From: Oreocharis arfaki
Taxonomy: Eukaryota; Chordata; Aves; Passeriformes; Paramythiidae
Direction: 5' to 3'
DNA: 64,000 nt
NCBI GenBank assembly: GCA_013398015.1
Contig: VZRR01002857.1
Span: forward strand, 1,403,992 to 1,467,991
The notes under the pieces are model-generated. The model saw only the letters and a program-made list of their open reading frames with translations. It searched no databases and was not told the origin of the DNA. A program made the translations under genes and the position numbers. Shown in pieces: positions 51,400-64,000 of this stretch (its first letter is position 1; each line of letters opens with the position of its first letter).

Positions 51400-52160
51400 G
51401 GTTTTGTCTGACACAATATGGAACAACATTTGTCATTCGTTATCAGGGGTGATATATTTGTTAGCCTGCAGAGAAACATCTGCTGTGCTTTAATCTCTAG
51501 TGTGCAGGCCAATATTCATAGGATACAGCTGCATAAAATCACAGTATTAGATGGGGCTGTCCAGTCTGACATGAAGGCTAGCTGGCAGGCAGACAGAAAC
51601 AGATTTTATTATCTGCCTTTTACATATTTATTTATGTCAAATATTTCTGAGAATCCATACATTAAAGCCCTTTTTATGCATTGTTGTTTTGCGGTGACAA
51701 GCCATCGACAGCCAAATGAGAAATTTATGTTACATATTTAATATGGACATCTGAATGATTATCAAATCTATAGAAGCCAAGCCGGCCCAATCACCCCTAA
51801 ATAATGGATGAGAAGTGGATGTGACTCAATTTGTTCGGTATAAAACCTAGACGACCTCTGTCTCTCATTTCATCACTGCAGCACTGTCATTATTTGCTTC
51901 TATTCATCTCACTTGGCATCACTCAATAAAATCTGCACATGATAAAGAGAATAACCTTGGTCAATAGTAAGAATGCACGAGGAGGAAAAATGATCATTTC
52001 CTATCCTTCACGGTGGTGCCACAATGTACACCGCCATGGCTATACGAACTTCACATGGATGCTGGTACGTAGACATAAGAACGAGGAGACAAAAACTTTA
52101 ACGAGATCGTTAGATGTATGGAAGAGGAGTGATGGGCTGGATTAATTTCCTTTCATTTAG
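51400..52160. promoter_or_regulatory. Candidate conserved element with CpG cluster and core-promoter-like signals
   Basis: A repeat-free segment that keeps many CpGs in otherwise CpG-depleted DNA, including eight between 51978 and 52108. Plus-strand frames at 51418-51741 and 51939-52145 have no family signature. The middle carries CCAAT (51787-51791), TATAAAA (51839-51845), an initiator-like CTCATTT with its A at 51867, and AATAAA at 51925-51930. Two explanations compete. One is an ultraconserved-type enhancer or small-transcript promoter. The other is an old LTR-like relic, because CCAAT, TATA and AATAAA in this order also describe U3-R. No TG/CA ends or target duplications were found, which weakens the LTR view. 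Confidence 0.38.
51839..51845 (+). promoter_or_regulatory. TATA box of a possible core promoter
   Basis: TATAAAA lies 28 nt before the A of an initiator-like CTCATTT (51867) and about 50 nt after a CCAAT box. The geometry is textbook, but a match alone does not show transcription. Confidence 0.3.
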
Positions 52161-52789
52161 TTTGTGGATTTATGGTGAGGAAATTTTTAAGAGGGATTTA
52201 AAACAGAAGAAAAAAAGCCACTGGAAATATGGCTTTATTTAAAATAATTGCAGAAACATTCTTGCAGGGGAAAGATGGCACAAGTATTTTATAGAAGTTG
52301 CAACAAATTCTTCTGCTGCTATCTAGCAAGGGCTTGATGGTCCCAGAAAACATGTTTTTCACTGACTCTACCAAAGATGTAAGAACAGACCACATTTAAA
52401 TAACTGGTCATTGTAAAAATCTGACAAAGTGGAAGTAGAAAAAATCAGTTGTGCAGGTGAGATTTTGAAAGCAAATCATCCTCTTTGAAAATACTTCAGT
52501 AGGCTGCCTGTAACCATGAAAGTCTCATATCTAACATTATATATTCACTTCCCTTTTCAAAGGTGCCTTAGTTGGGTTGACATGTCAATAAATGAATGCA
52601 GGAATGACAAAGGTTAACTTCATATGCATCAAGATGAGAAGGCTTCTGAAATGTCCAAAATGTGTAAGCAGATTTCATGGAAGCAGGAAAGATGACCTAT
52701 GTCATGCTCAGTAAAGCACACTGTAATTTTATATCTCATTATTCATACAAATACCCTACAAAAGATTTACCAAAATGGACCAAGCTATA
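52161..52789. other. Unique AT-rich non-coding DNA
   Basis: No gene or repeat recognised. Confidence 0.45.
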
Positions 52790-54220
52790 GAAGGTTGCAG
52801 TGAAAAATGATAGGAACAGAAGGTTAGGAGGGGCATAAAGGATAGGAAATTGTAAGCAAAAAGCAGGCAGAACTGGGCTGCAGTGCGCTGAATAAAGATT
52901 GGGTTACTGCTGAATTTAAAAAAGGAACGGAGTCAGTAAGTCTGAGGATGTTGGCTAGACAGTTGCAGACTGTTAGTGCAGAAGCAGCAGTGAAGTATCA
53001 ATCTGCAAGTTTGAAAGGGATGAGTAAGAATCATAAGAAAACTACATAGTAAAAGAAAAAAGGGAACCATGGGTACATAAGGAGATGGGATCATAACAGG
53101 TCAAAACATAGGTACAGCATTGAATTCAAGACTGGTGAGGAACACAGAAGCAGCATTGTATAACATACAAGTGAGAAATTATTGAAGTGGCTTTGCATAT
53201 CCATGCTATGTAGATATTTATCATGGGTTTGTCATGTTTTCCTCTCAAGTAGTTCAGCAGAGTAGATTGCAAGTCAGTGTCACATGTGAGGGAAGCTGTT
53301 GTTTGGCGGCCTGGTAGAGCAAAGCAACTTGGTTTCCGAAGAAGAACTTGTGGTGGACTTTGAAACAATTTTAGATGAACAGAAGAGGCTCCCAGTTGAG
53401 GATAATATTTGAAATGTAGCTGTCTCAACAGAGAAAAGGGTCTTTGCTTCAGCAAGAATTAGCTGCAGAGGATGAAGTGAAAGGCAGGGGTCAAATGGTG
53501 CAGCAGAAGAAAAGGAAACAGGGACACAGGACCACTAGGATCAGAGAGAAGATGCTGATATCTGTTATCAAAGAGAAAGTAGGTGTCAATTACAAAATAA
53601 CTTGGTAAATGTAGGGAAAGAAGCAAAGAGAAAAGGAAATCCCAGCTTTGGCAGATGTCTAAAGAAACAAAAAAACCCAAACAAACTAAAATTAGCAAGC
53701 TACACCTAAATTCAAGTAAACTAGCATGAAGTGGAAGATGCCCCATTGTTCAAGAATATCTTTTGTGAAGACCTCATGGAAAAATGAGGAAGTGAAGGTC
53801 AGAGGAGATCAGGTCTGGCAAGACCATTTAGAACTGTAAACTAGTAAGTAACTAGTAAGTAACGAAAAGGGGATAAGTAATGAAAGAGTATCTGGTGGGA
53901 GTATTCAAAGACAGAATTTGTCAGAGGAAATAACCATATTCAGATGAGAAAACTATGTTGAATACTTAGCCATGTGGGTCTCTAGAGAAGGGGGGTGTTT
54001 GGGGCTCTTGAAATGCAGTAGATGATGCCAAGATGAAAGGGTACCTGAAGCAGTAGGCAGAGATTACTAAGCAAAGTGCAGGTTAATTATTGAGTATCTG
54101 CAGGGTATCTGTGTGGGGTGAGGACACTGGGAGAATTCTTTTTATTAGACAGTGAGAGAAAGAAGATGGATCACAGAAGGAGATGAGGCTGTGGAAGGGA
54201 TGAGAATTTTCCTATTTCTT
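52790..54220. other. Long purine-skewed stretch, no gene
   Basis: Over about 1.4 kb the plus strand is clearly richer in A and G than in C and T, with many GAGAAAG, AGGAAA and GAAGAAG words. The exception is a more balanced island near 53180-53300. The longest minus-strand frames (53126-53455 and 53459-53746) look like translated pyrimidine-rich DNA. A small direct duplication (AACTAGTAAGT twice, 53839-53860) lies inside. The skew could come from an old unrecognised repeat or from strand-biased mutation. Confidence 0.4.
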
Positions 54221-54819
54221 ACAAATTATAAGAAATTAAATATATTATTTTCAGGCTAGCCTAGGAATAGATAAAATTTATTGAATAGTGCAGTGGAAGT
54301 AGAAATTGTAAATAAAGATAAAAAAAAGAAAATGTTGAACTGACAACAAAAGAACTTCAAAAAATTCTCATTTGTTTTGAATGCAGCAGGAATATTTGTA
54401 CAAATATATTAAAGTTCCTGAGCTGCTATATCAGATTTCTTTATTTCTATTTCTCTATAAGGATAATTTCATTCTACCATTAAAATCAAAATTAATGGCA
54501 AAATTTAAAAGTTACCACTTGCCTTCTTCTCACCTCTGTCTATACACATAGATGTTACTCATCTCTCTAAGTTGGAATAACAGGGGCAAATGGGGAAAAA
54601 AAAAAAAAAGCATATATATTTTGTTAAGTTGTCCAGGACTGTGCTCAGATGAGCACTTTAGTTTTGTTTGTTGTCAGAACTGTAGAAATCAACTTGACAA
54701 GGCATGTCTGCATATTCAGGAATTATCTGGGAAAAATCGCATGCAAAGGCAGCACCAGTTAGGAGTGGTGAATTGCTTGAATTCATTTGTAATAGTCATG
54801 AGCAGTTTGATCGTTTCCC
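54221..54819. other. Unique AT-rich non-coding DNA
   Basis: A run of 14 A lies at 54596-54609. No retroposon body is recognisable beside it. Confidence 0.5.
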
Positions 54820-55300
54820 CAGCCTTTTGAAGCCGTGTGATTTGTGCTGTAAAGCTAATGCTGGCAATAAAGACCCCATGTCTATCTGTTAATCAGGTTG
54901 AAGATGGCAGCTGTTTCACATCAAGAGGATTTTAAGACAAAAGAAGAATAAAATACAAGACAGGGAGAGAAAAGAAAATTCTATTCTTTGTCGGAGTCTA
55001 AAATTAATCGTGATGATTTAAACAATTCCAATGAAGACCTTTGTGTATGCTGAAGAGATAGCGGGGAATATTGTGTTTCATTGATGAAGCATTGATACAA
55101 TCAGCTTCAGGTCTCATTGAATGCCTTGAAATCCTTTCAAATTCCTTTACTTTTCAAAGTCTCTAGCATGTTGGAGAAAGTTACCATTTCATCCTTTGTT
55201 GCCACAGCCTTCAAAATGGCATTAATTATTGTGGCTTTTATTCTTAGAGTTATGCAAGAATAAAGGTTATTGGATACTATCTTTCTGTCATTTAAAGGAA
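54820..55300. promoter_or_regulatory. Candidate conserved non-coding element
   Basis: A repeat-free block with retained CpGs (near 54835, 54993, 55010 and 55062) and homeodomain-type words, such as AAAATTAATCGTGATG near 55000 and GGCATTAATTATTGTGG near 55218. Texture-based only. Confidence 0.3.
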
Positions 55301-56739
55301 GTTTTTTAATTCTAGCAGAAGGTTTCTTTGATTTATTCCAAATGTTTCTTTGTTTATATCATGTGCTGGCCTGATAATAAGACCCACTATGAGAAAGGAC
55401 ACATCTATTTTTAAGCTTAGGTGAAGTTGGAAGGAGTTCTGAAGTGTAGGATTTCAGTGGGGGAAACCCTTGTCTCTTTGCAGTAAGTAAGGTTTTGCTG
55501 TTGTCTTCAGCTGAGCCTAAACTTACCCCACTATGCATGAGGAAGACCTGTGCTGTGTTGTGCTGGATTTGAGCAACTCAAACAAGGTTTTGTAATGTTT
55601 GTTTTATGACAGAAATTAAACACCACTAGCCACGGGATTCTGGTTGAAATGATCACCATTTAAAGACTGTACTGGATGTCATTTTATTAATATATTAATG
55701 AATATTATTTGGTTCTAGAAAAAAAATAAAGCAATTAAGCCATACTGGTAAATAGTTAATACAGTCATTGTACCTTTTCCTTCCTTAGCCAAAAGCAGCT
55801 CTGTATGGGGTGACTGTTAATTTTATAGGTAAATGGTGAATTATAGAACCATGTTATAAAAATATCTCTCTGCCTGACACATCTAGCCAGTGTCTTGCAA
55901 TCAATTTATTTTGAGACTCATCCCACTCTTCAAGAAGCCTCATACAGGTAAAACAACCCACCCCACAATATTTTATCTTTTTGCTTCCACAAATTGCACA
56001 CAGCCAAAGGCTAAGAAATGGTAAGATTGTAACACTTTCTTGTACATAGAAACATCAGCAATTCTCAGTCTCACAGTATGAAATATATAACTGGAACTTT
56101 AAATGGATACCAGTGGATAGGGCATGGGCTCACTCTTCAATGAGACCCACAATGTTTTTTTAGTCCATGAATGGCTCAAGATTACAGCCTTTAAGTTCAT
56201 GGTGGCTTTAGGTTTTTTAAAGAGGGCTTTTATGGCTCTCTCTGGGTTTTGTAGAGCTGGACAAGGGCACCTGGTTTTGCAGATGTAGGGAAGTGAATAA
56301 ATAGTGCTAATAAAAATCTTAAACACTCATCAAGAATTTCCTGAAATATTTCCTCAGTAACATGCTTGACACATATTTGTATTTATTTTGTCATGTACAC
56401 AAAAATATGGTGATGAATATATACTCTGTAATGTATTTTTGTACATTTAACATGTGCTTATTAAAATTACCAAAAAGTCACAAAGAATGTCACATATGCA
56501 GTCTGTGGAGAGGGAAAAAATGAAGCAAAGTTCAAGACACGTTCCTGAAATGCAAGGTTTTATCTTATAAGCTGCTAAACAGATTTAATACATGTTATAG
56601 TTAGTGCTGAAACCTTAGTTAAACACTAGGCATGGTGACTTTTGATCTTGTTTGTATCACAATTGTATCGTATGCATTGATAGTATACTCATTTATGTGC
56701 CTATATATTCATGCAAATGCTTTGTTGTGTCTTTTTTTA
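55301..56739. other. Unique AT-rich non-coding DNA
   Basis: No gene or interspersed repeat recognised. Confidence 0.5.
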
Positions 56740-57500
56740 CCTAAATGAAGGTGGTTTCTTTTTGTTTTCCCACTTTGTTCCGCTCTGTTCCCATACCTTA
56801 GTAAAGCTGGCTACAACTGTTACTGTAGCTGAATACATGGGCAATTATTTTCAAACAGCTGGAAACTTTTTAAGGCTCGTTTTTCTGCTCCGTGAGGTAT
56901 TAGTAGGTAGCTCTTCTTTCATGATGGATTGCATGGCCCTGCCTGAAGACTACCTATATTTTCAATCTCCTTTTGCTTATACTTAACAGTGAAAAGGTCT
57001 GTAACTTGAACCACACAACTATCAGGTTCCACACAGGAGCCTCACTATTTGGCAAATTATTTGCCTTTGTTGCATTCATTTTTGTTTATAAAATACTAAT
57101 TACCTCTTTTATTGTTTGAAGAGATTAAAAGTTAATAGGAGAAACTAAATAAACAGAATGCCATTCTGCACAAACTATATAAGCTGGTAATTAATTTCTG
57201 GCCTCCTCTGAGCTAATTAACTCATATAAAGAAATGAAGTTAATGAACCATAATTCTAGTCATACAAGTGTAGATACAAGCAGTTTGACTTAATGAATTA
57301 ATAAGATATTTCCTTTCTTAGAGGTTTTTCAATTGTCTTCCTAATCTGTAGGCCTTCTTAATGTTTCTTTCTGGCTAAAATATTTAATAAATGTCAGGGC
57401 AACCTGGAGATGGGGCTTCACAAATTTTACTGTCATGTAGGAGACCACAATTTCAGAGAATACAAGGAATTGTAGCTCAGCTGGATGATGAATCTTGATA
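56740..57500. promoter_or_regulatory. Candidate conserved element with many TAAT-type sites
   Basis: A repeat-free block with several homeodomain-type words close together: CTAATTACC near 57098, GGTAATTAATTTC near 57186, GAGCTAATTAACTC near 57210 and GAATTAATAAG near 57295. It also has CAGCTGG E-boxes near 56858 and 57478. A 91-codon plus-strand frame (56711-56986) has no family signature. Confidence 0.33.
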
Positions 57501-59459
57501 CACAACAGAGATGTTTTATTCTGACTGGAAGTGATGCAGTAACCATCTTAGACTGAAAAGTAACAGTGTCTGAAAATGCAGTCACTTTGCTTTATCTGGA
57601 CTAAGGCACAAGTAAAAATTAAATAATTAATAATGATATCCCTTTGGCTGAGTGAAAGGATCAATTCTTAGTTTAGACTGCTGAAAACCTCATTTCTATC
57701 AGCATTTCATCTGGAATTTGCACTGTTATCTGAGCAGGCTCTAATCAAAACTTGAGTTGGATGTATAATTCTTAGTTAATCTTCAGCAAAAGATTGTTTA
57801 TCTCATGCTCCCTGATTTTCTGGAAATAAGACTAATTTTGACTGTTTTGCTACAGTGCCAATACAATGTTAGCTTTTACTGTGCTAAATTGATACCAAAT
57901 AGACCCCATGCTAAAGAAAATAATGTATCCAGTGTGACAGTCCTTGGAAAACCCTATCCCTGTGGCTTGGCTTTACAAGTCATCCTCCTGTAAAACTTTC
58001 TGTGATGCCATTAATACTCCCTCAAACACAGTTGAGTCTTACACATTTATGAAGCACCAAAACCCCCAAAATTCCATGGAGTACAGTTTTCTACAAGACT
58101 GATTTTCCATTTTTTTTTTTCATTTCATGGGATGAAACATGATTTTATAGGTTAGTTTATTGTTAATATTTTACAAACATTTTAGAATTATTTATTGATA
58201 AGAAATCTTGAGAACATGATGCTTCTAAAACTTTAAGAAAAAGAACATACACAGAGGAAAAAAAAATAAGATTTTAAAGCTGATTTCTCCCTTCAGTACT
58301 GGAGTACAGGACATAATTGGACATCTGTTATGAAACATGGAACTTCATGAATCAGTGAAAAGATTCTGTTGATTTCGGATGGATTTGCATCTCTAATTAT
58401 TTCAGAAGAAAATAAAAGAGGTAAAAAGTATTTACATATTTCTGAAGGCCACACTACTCTATATATATACATTCCTTGCTTCTTTTCCCTTTTAGATGAA
58501 AACTTCTCTTATCCTATTGTTTTAAACGTGTCATTTACCTGTCAGCAGTCTCTGTTTCAGACCTTTGACCTTGGACTGTGACCAAGTGATCAATTTTGTT
58601 TTCCTTGGGTCTGAAAGCACAGCTGATACAGCTTCAGAAATGTATTTCATCTTGATTCAGTAACTTTCATTTATCCATCTCCATTATTTACTTAGATGCT
58701 AGGAGTACATCCTTTCTGGGCTATTTGTTTCTAATTGTTGAGGTAGACACACATAAACATGCTGCAGTCACTAAAAGTAAACACTGTCTGGCTGCTGATA
58801 GTCTGAACATAAAATGACCAGGGCTTTTTAGATTCAAAATGTTTCTTATATAACCATAGCAGCATTTGTTATTAATTAAAAAAATAAAAAAAAGGCTGCT
58901 TAGTACCAACATGCAGTGTAATTAAAAAGCAAGATTCCAACAAAACCTGCTTCAAAGCAACTTGTCAATATAAAACCCATGAAGGAAAACTTAAGCATGA
59001 CAAAATAGATTTTCCTAAAGAAAAGATTGTTGCACCATTTCAGTTTTTGTATAAATAAAAATACAATTTCTTTTTTTTTTTTTTTATTCTGAGTCCATTT
59101 CTCTGATGCTGCCTGTTAATAGATCCTAAGTATTAGATCCAAATACTTTGTCAATCCAAATCCATGCGTAGAAGACTCAGAGCACTGGCAGTATCACATG
59201 GGGTTCTACCATAGCCACATGTGGACGGTATCTGCAAAGAAAATGCTGCAGAATCTTTTTGAGTAGGCAATTGCATTCATCCAGAGCATAAATTATAAGG
59301 TATTCCATATTATCACAAGGGCAAATTTTATCCCTCAGGGTAAGGATATCTTTCACCTAGAATAAATATCTACTAATTTATGACAGGAAGGTAGGATGGT
59401 GCCCTCACCGAATACAACATGTATTTCAGGAAACAAATAAGGTTATTGCTATCCTTAAG
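57501..59459. other. Unique AT-rich non-coding DNA
   Basis: No gene or interspersed repeat recognised. A run of 15 T lies at 59071-59085. Confidence 0.5.
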
Positions 59460-59670
59460 TTCTTTTAATGCTGTGTGAGATACCAATAGCTAAAAACTTG
59501 CATCTTATCTTACAAGCTCACTGTACTTCCTCAAGGACAACCAATAGAGCGCTAACCAGAGCAGCCTCCATCTGCAACCAAATCTTTGCCAAATCAAATT
59601 CTTACGTCTTCCAGAGCAAGCCAAAACCACAAAGTTCTGGCATTGGCAGAGCTCATCTTTGATTAGGAAC
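59460..59670. promoter_or_regulatory. Candidate conserved non-coding segment (weak)
   Basis: A balanced-composition block with a CCAAT box (59540-59544) followed by AGAGCGCTAACC. A 64-codon plus-strand frame covers it without a recognisable domain. Confidence 0.18.
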
Positions 59671-62600
59671 ACAACTGAGGTATATATTGTGTTCTAAAAT
59701 TTCTGATTAATAAATTATCAAATTATTCTCTTTTGTAGACTTTGCTGCCACTAGATTCCTGCTATAAAACACTCGTCATCTTCCTGTCTTTAATCTTTTT
59801 TTGAGATTCATCATAGTGCTAGAAACAAGCTACTGGGCATGGTTATGCTCAGAGCTTAAACTACAGATTTCAGAAGCCTAGTCCTATTTAAATCACCGAT
59901 TTAAAAGTTCTATATGTATTACAGCTAATCTTCTCTTCCTTTAGAAAATGACATGGTTTCAACATATGTCAATGAACAGTATGAAAGATCATTCTGTTAA
60001 CAGATAAAAGTAAATCCTGGTGTACTTGATAGCAACTGCCTGAACAAGGTAAAATTAAACTGCAGCTTCCTGTCTACGCTATGAATTAACATATGGGTGT
60101 TCTGCACTAAGATTATATCTTTTTCCCTTGGTTTTCTTTGTAGGCTTGATTATTATTAAAGACTAAACCCTATGTTTAAGACTGTGCAAGTTAATACTCT
60201 CGAATTAACTTTTAACTTGTATTTTTTCCTAGTCCATAATCAGATAATCTATGAGCAGGACTGTTTAATAACTTTTAATTTTAGTATTTTTTTTTCTAAT
60301 GACCTTTAATATTAACCCTTGTTTGGATGATAAAAGGAATATATTTCACATGTTTTAGATGGTCTGTTCTACCTCTAGATAGATGACATACGAGTATTAT
60401 TTGTTAAATAATAAGCCTGAGGAGAATACAAAATAGAAAAACATTCCTGAAAGGTGATACTTGGTGGCTGAGTTTACAGGAGAGAGTCATATTTCCATGT
60501 GGTGCTGCTGTGGCCATGCACCCTTTCAGTAGCCTGTTTCATGTGGCTGCCTGCACACTTGACCTGCACTTACAGGTTTGAGCATTCAATTCCAAGTTGC
60601 ACCACAAGCAGGCCACCTTCAATAGGCAATTTGAAAAGGCTACAATCTCTTCAGATCAGATACTTCTGTGCAGAAAACTTCCCATAATGTTGGCACAGGG
60701 AGTAATTTTACAGCTTGTGATCACTACATTCCTTTACCAAATTCTGGCCACCAGTGAGAAGGGGGGAGCATATGCATTCTAACGACGATGAAGGGCAAGT
60801 TGGGCAATGATGACAAGCAGACACCTAAAACCCTGGCAGGGTTTTTCCACCATGGTTCATGCAACACTGGATGTGCATGTGTTAGCATTCTAAAAGTAAA
60901 ACAATGGTTATGATCCTTATTGGGAGGATGTGGTTTTAGAAAAATAAACTGCTTTAGTGACGTAAACATATTAATGCTGAGATATAAATCACAGGGTCCT
61001 TCCGCATTTTCATTATCTTCCTCTGAGGATTTACTGTGCTATAAATGAGACTCTATAGGAAATTCACCCATATACAACAATTTATAGTGTGATGTCAAGC
61101 CTATAAGGATTAACACTCAAATCATTATATCTATATTTTAATCATAGTTGTAATCAATTAGTTACATAATTTTGACTTTTCACAGTCCATTTCTAATACA
61201 CCCTGGCTGTTGTATTAATACTTTTTTGGTTGTTGAGAGGAATCACAAATGGTTTCTTAAATTAGAGAAAGAAAAACATTGAATTCTTAAGCAGATAAAA
61301 AAGGCTTAAATACATCATGATTAAACCATATGTCTTGTACGATCATCTCTTAAGTACTATAAGTCTTTACAGATGTACTGACCTCTTAGATTCCACAGCA
61401 CAAATGAATCCCATTGCAACTGTGATATATTAATATTTGTCAAAGTCCTCCAAATTGAAAAGATTTTCTTTTCCTAGTACATGGGATTGCTCTAGTTGAA
61501 AATTAAAGTTCTTGTCCAAATAGAGCTGACAATTTGTTGCCTTCTATTCTGGGAGAATTTCTCCCTCCTTCTGTTAGATAATATTTATTGTGTTTTATTT
61601 TTAATAGCGTGAGAACAACACTGGCCCATTCATAGTTACTAGAAAATGTCCATCTTTAGGAGCAAATGAAGTTGAGAGTACCTAAACATCTTGAAGACTA
61701 TCTCACCTTCGTCTGTAGAAACTCTGACTCAAACAGGAAGTAAGGGTAGGGAAAAAAAAATATTATTTTCATACTTTCCACATTGTTATTCTGCTTCAGT
61801 GGTTGTTTAATCAACAAGAAATTAAAAATTATTTGGAGATGTACTTTGTCCTGAACATTGTTTTACCTTTGTAATATTGCCATTTATGTGGATTGTCTTA
61901 GATTTGGGAGAATAGGAATAGAAATTATGTGTCTCATTTCTACTGTTGCAGGCTCTCTCCAACACAGGGACATGTCATGACAGCTAGCCTTCAAACCGTA
62001 GAAAACAAGCAGCTCTGAAACATAAATAATGTGGGTTGATTTTGGAAAACTAAAGGTTGCAATCAAAAAACAAACCAACCCATTCATCCAGTCCACCACA
62101 AAACAGACTAATCCAGCCCTTAATCTTTAACTCAAGTGGAATCTACATAAAATGAAACAGGTGAGCCTGACACTTCTAATGCAATGCAGTTAATGCAAAC
62201 ACTAGGCAGTCTATCTTCAGGTCACATTTGAATGTGATTTATGAAAAATACCATCAATGGAGTTTGATCACCTAAGAACTTGCCTTTTAAGTCATCTTCT
62301 AATCCTTGATATTGAATTAGTAGCAGTATTTTGAGTCTTAAAACTTGCATCTTTACGTATTACTTTACACCATTCTGACTTATTTATCTCTTTTGAACTC
62401 AACAATGATATTTTATAAAATCATAATTTTCTGTCTGAAAAATAGTAATTTTTTTTTGATTCAGAATGAACTTTCCATACCACACTGCAGGAGACCCAGG
62501 TTAGGCAAGTTTTCTCTATAAAGAAGTTCTGCCTTGACCATGCAAGGATCAAGTGTTGGAAAATCGTGTTGGAAAAGTGTTGTCCCAACACAAAATGGAA

Positions 62601-64000
62601 AGTGATCAGAAGATTGTGGATTATATTGTGGTCTCTGTGGAGTGTGCAAGACTTGCAAGTCTGTGGCAGATTGTGAGCTAACAGTGTGAATTAATAATTT
62701 TGCATTTAGAGGTGTAATTGTGAAAAAAAGGATAAAATTTTGTGTTGATTTAACAGAAGACTCTTGCAGTGTGACAAACATAAGTGATTTTTCTAAAATG
62801 ATGGGTACACCAGAACACATACAATGGCTAAATCATATCTTTAAGAAGAAATTGTCCATACAGTAGCAAAACGCATTTACAACAAAATTACCTGATGCCT
62901 TTTAGCAGATGGATTATAACCACAGAGAGGGACAATCACACACAGCAAAGTAAGACATGAGTAATATAAATATAAGGTTACTGAATGCATGTCATCCATT
63001 TTATGTATTAGGTTACACAAAACTCTTCATAACCAAGTGTTTTTAGCTATTCTGCATTAAGAAAGAATATACAATAGCCGTGCCAGTTATACCAATAAAC
63101 ACCTGTCCACCCTGTCAAAAAAAATTGCACAGCTTTTTGTCTGAATTTGTCTGGTTCTGGTTCCCAGCTACTGAATTTGTTAGAAAGGGTGTGGGATGGG
63201 AAATCTCTCCCAGATTTCCCTGAAAAAGTCAACTGTTAACTCAGCAGACTATGTCTGTCAATTTATACTTATATAGAATGCAATAGATGCAATATATATA
63301 AAAAAACTGTCTGTGTCTCTCTGTGTCTCTCAAAACTCTCCATAAAAAACTGTTCATGGAGGAAGGCCAGCGGATGTACTGTATACTCTGGAAGAGCGGA
63401 AAATCTGTCAGATGATTGACACAAAAATAGACACAGAAGTAAAAATTCACTTCCTGCTTGGTCTCCCAAGCATTCATGGATCAAAATAATAATGGCAATG
63501 TAACGCAACTTTGCTTCTGTACAACAAAGAACAGTCATAGTCAATGACCTTGAGTGCTGAGAGTATGCAGGAGACATACAGGGAAGTTACAAGATGTGGT
63601 TGTTCTAATGCAGCATTGTTACTGAACCAGCAGCATTCCATGCACCATCTCAGTGGCACAACCAAGACCAGAGAATTTTGAGCTGTGAAATAATATGCTG
63701 TGAATTAGGGTCGGATGTATAGTAATGGACAGATCCCAGAAAAGCTGTAATTGCTGTGCAGACAGGTGGAATCCCACAGCAAGAGCATTGCCTTGTAATT
63801 TAGTTTGGAGTAATTTCTCTGGATTCTTAATTTGGGTACCAGGAAGCAGACTGGATATAGACAGTAATTCCTGATGGAGTTTAATACTTTGTTAGAGATG
63901 GATAGGTTCACTTATATATCTTTTAGCATTCATTATAGCCTTGAGAAGACAAGGGAAAGCCAGGATAAATTACTCAGGACTGTAGCTGTGCTGCATACTG
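59671..64000. other. Unique AT-rich non-coding DNA
   Basis: No gene, RNA or interspersed repeat recognised. A 119-codon minus-strand frame at 62461-62820 has no family signature. A duplicated CTGTGTCTCT lies at 63311-63330. Confidence 0.45.

Noticed and set aside
54596..54609. Poly-A run, considered as the tail of a processed pseudogene
   Set aside because: No coding-like or RNA-like sequence precedes it and no target duplication is visible. The same applies to the T runs at 36753 and 59071.
62461..62820. 119-codon minus-strand frame, considered as a transposase
   Set aside because: No mariner or hAT motif can be seen and there are no terminal repeats.
1..64000. CRISPR arrays, bacterial operons, rRNA, tRNA or telomeric repeats
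   Set aside because: None is visible. The CR1, LTR and hAT content and the AT-rich, CpG-poor composition indicate vertebrate nuclear DNA.

Overview
The window looks like bird nuclear DNA. It is AT-rich and intron-poor in any recognisable sense, with CpG dinucleotides scarce except in a few clusters. Its identifiable repeats are almost all CR1 LINE fragments, most 5'-truncated or internally deleted, with one short solo LTR and one decayed hAT transposase fragment. I found no bacterial-type operons, CRISPR array, rRNA or tRNA. No reading frame could be assigned to a cellular protein. The simplest reading is a gene desert or the inside of a very large intron; the sequence alone cannot decide between them. 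Species cannot be named.

Layout. 1-1590: unique AT-rich DNA with one CAAA-rich stretch. 1590-2370: CR1 reverse-transcriptase fragment on the minus strand. 4245-4818: two CR1 3' ends in tandem on the plus strand. 5570-5788: weak transposase-like frame. About 6200: a CTCF-like site in a GC-richer patch. 6940-7400, 13860-14330 and 15400-15690: unique, repeat-free segments that look like conserved non-coding elements. 9174-9209: a 9-bp minisatellite. 11398-11880: hAT (Charlie-like) transposase fossil. 19598-19712: an orphan exon-like segment with good splice signals. 23180-23605: a CR1 ORF2 endonuclease fragment with a second CR1 3' tail nested inside it. 33040-35060: two CR1 copies tail to tail, the minus-strand one internally deleted. 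38913-39497: an unexplained 194-codon minus-strand frame. 45289-45613: a 325-bp solo LTR on the minus strand with a perfect 6-bp target-site duplication. 48982-49034: an 18-bp tandem repeat. 52790-54220: a long purine-skewed stretch. 44020-57500 also holds the densest run of candidate regulatory segments.

The most informative items are the solo LTR, the nested CR1, the CpG-clustered segment at 51400-52160 (with a CCAAT, TATA and initiator arrangement), and the hAT fossil. Conservation is inferred from composition only, because no alignment could be run. Family names for repeats come from recognising their conserved wording at DNA and protein level and were not checked against a repeat library.
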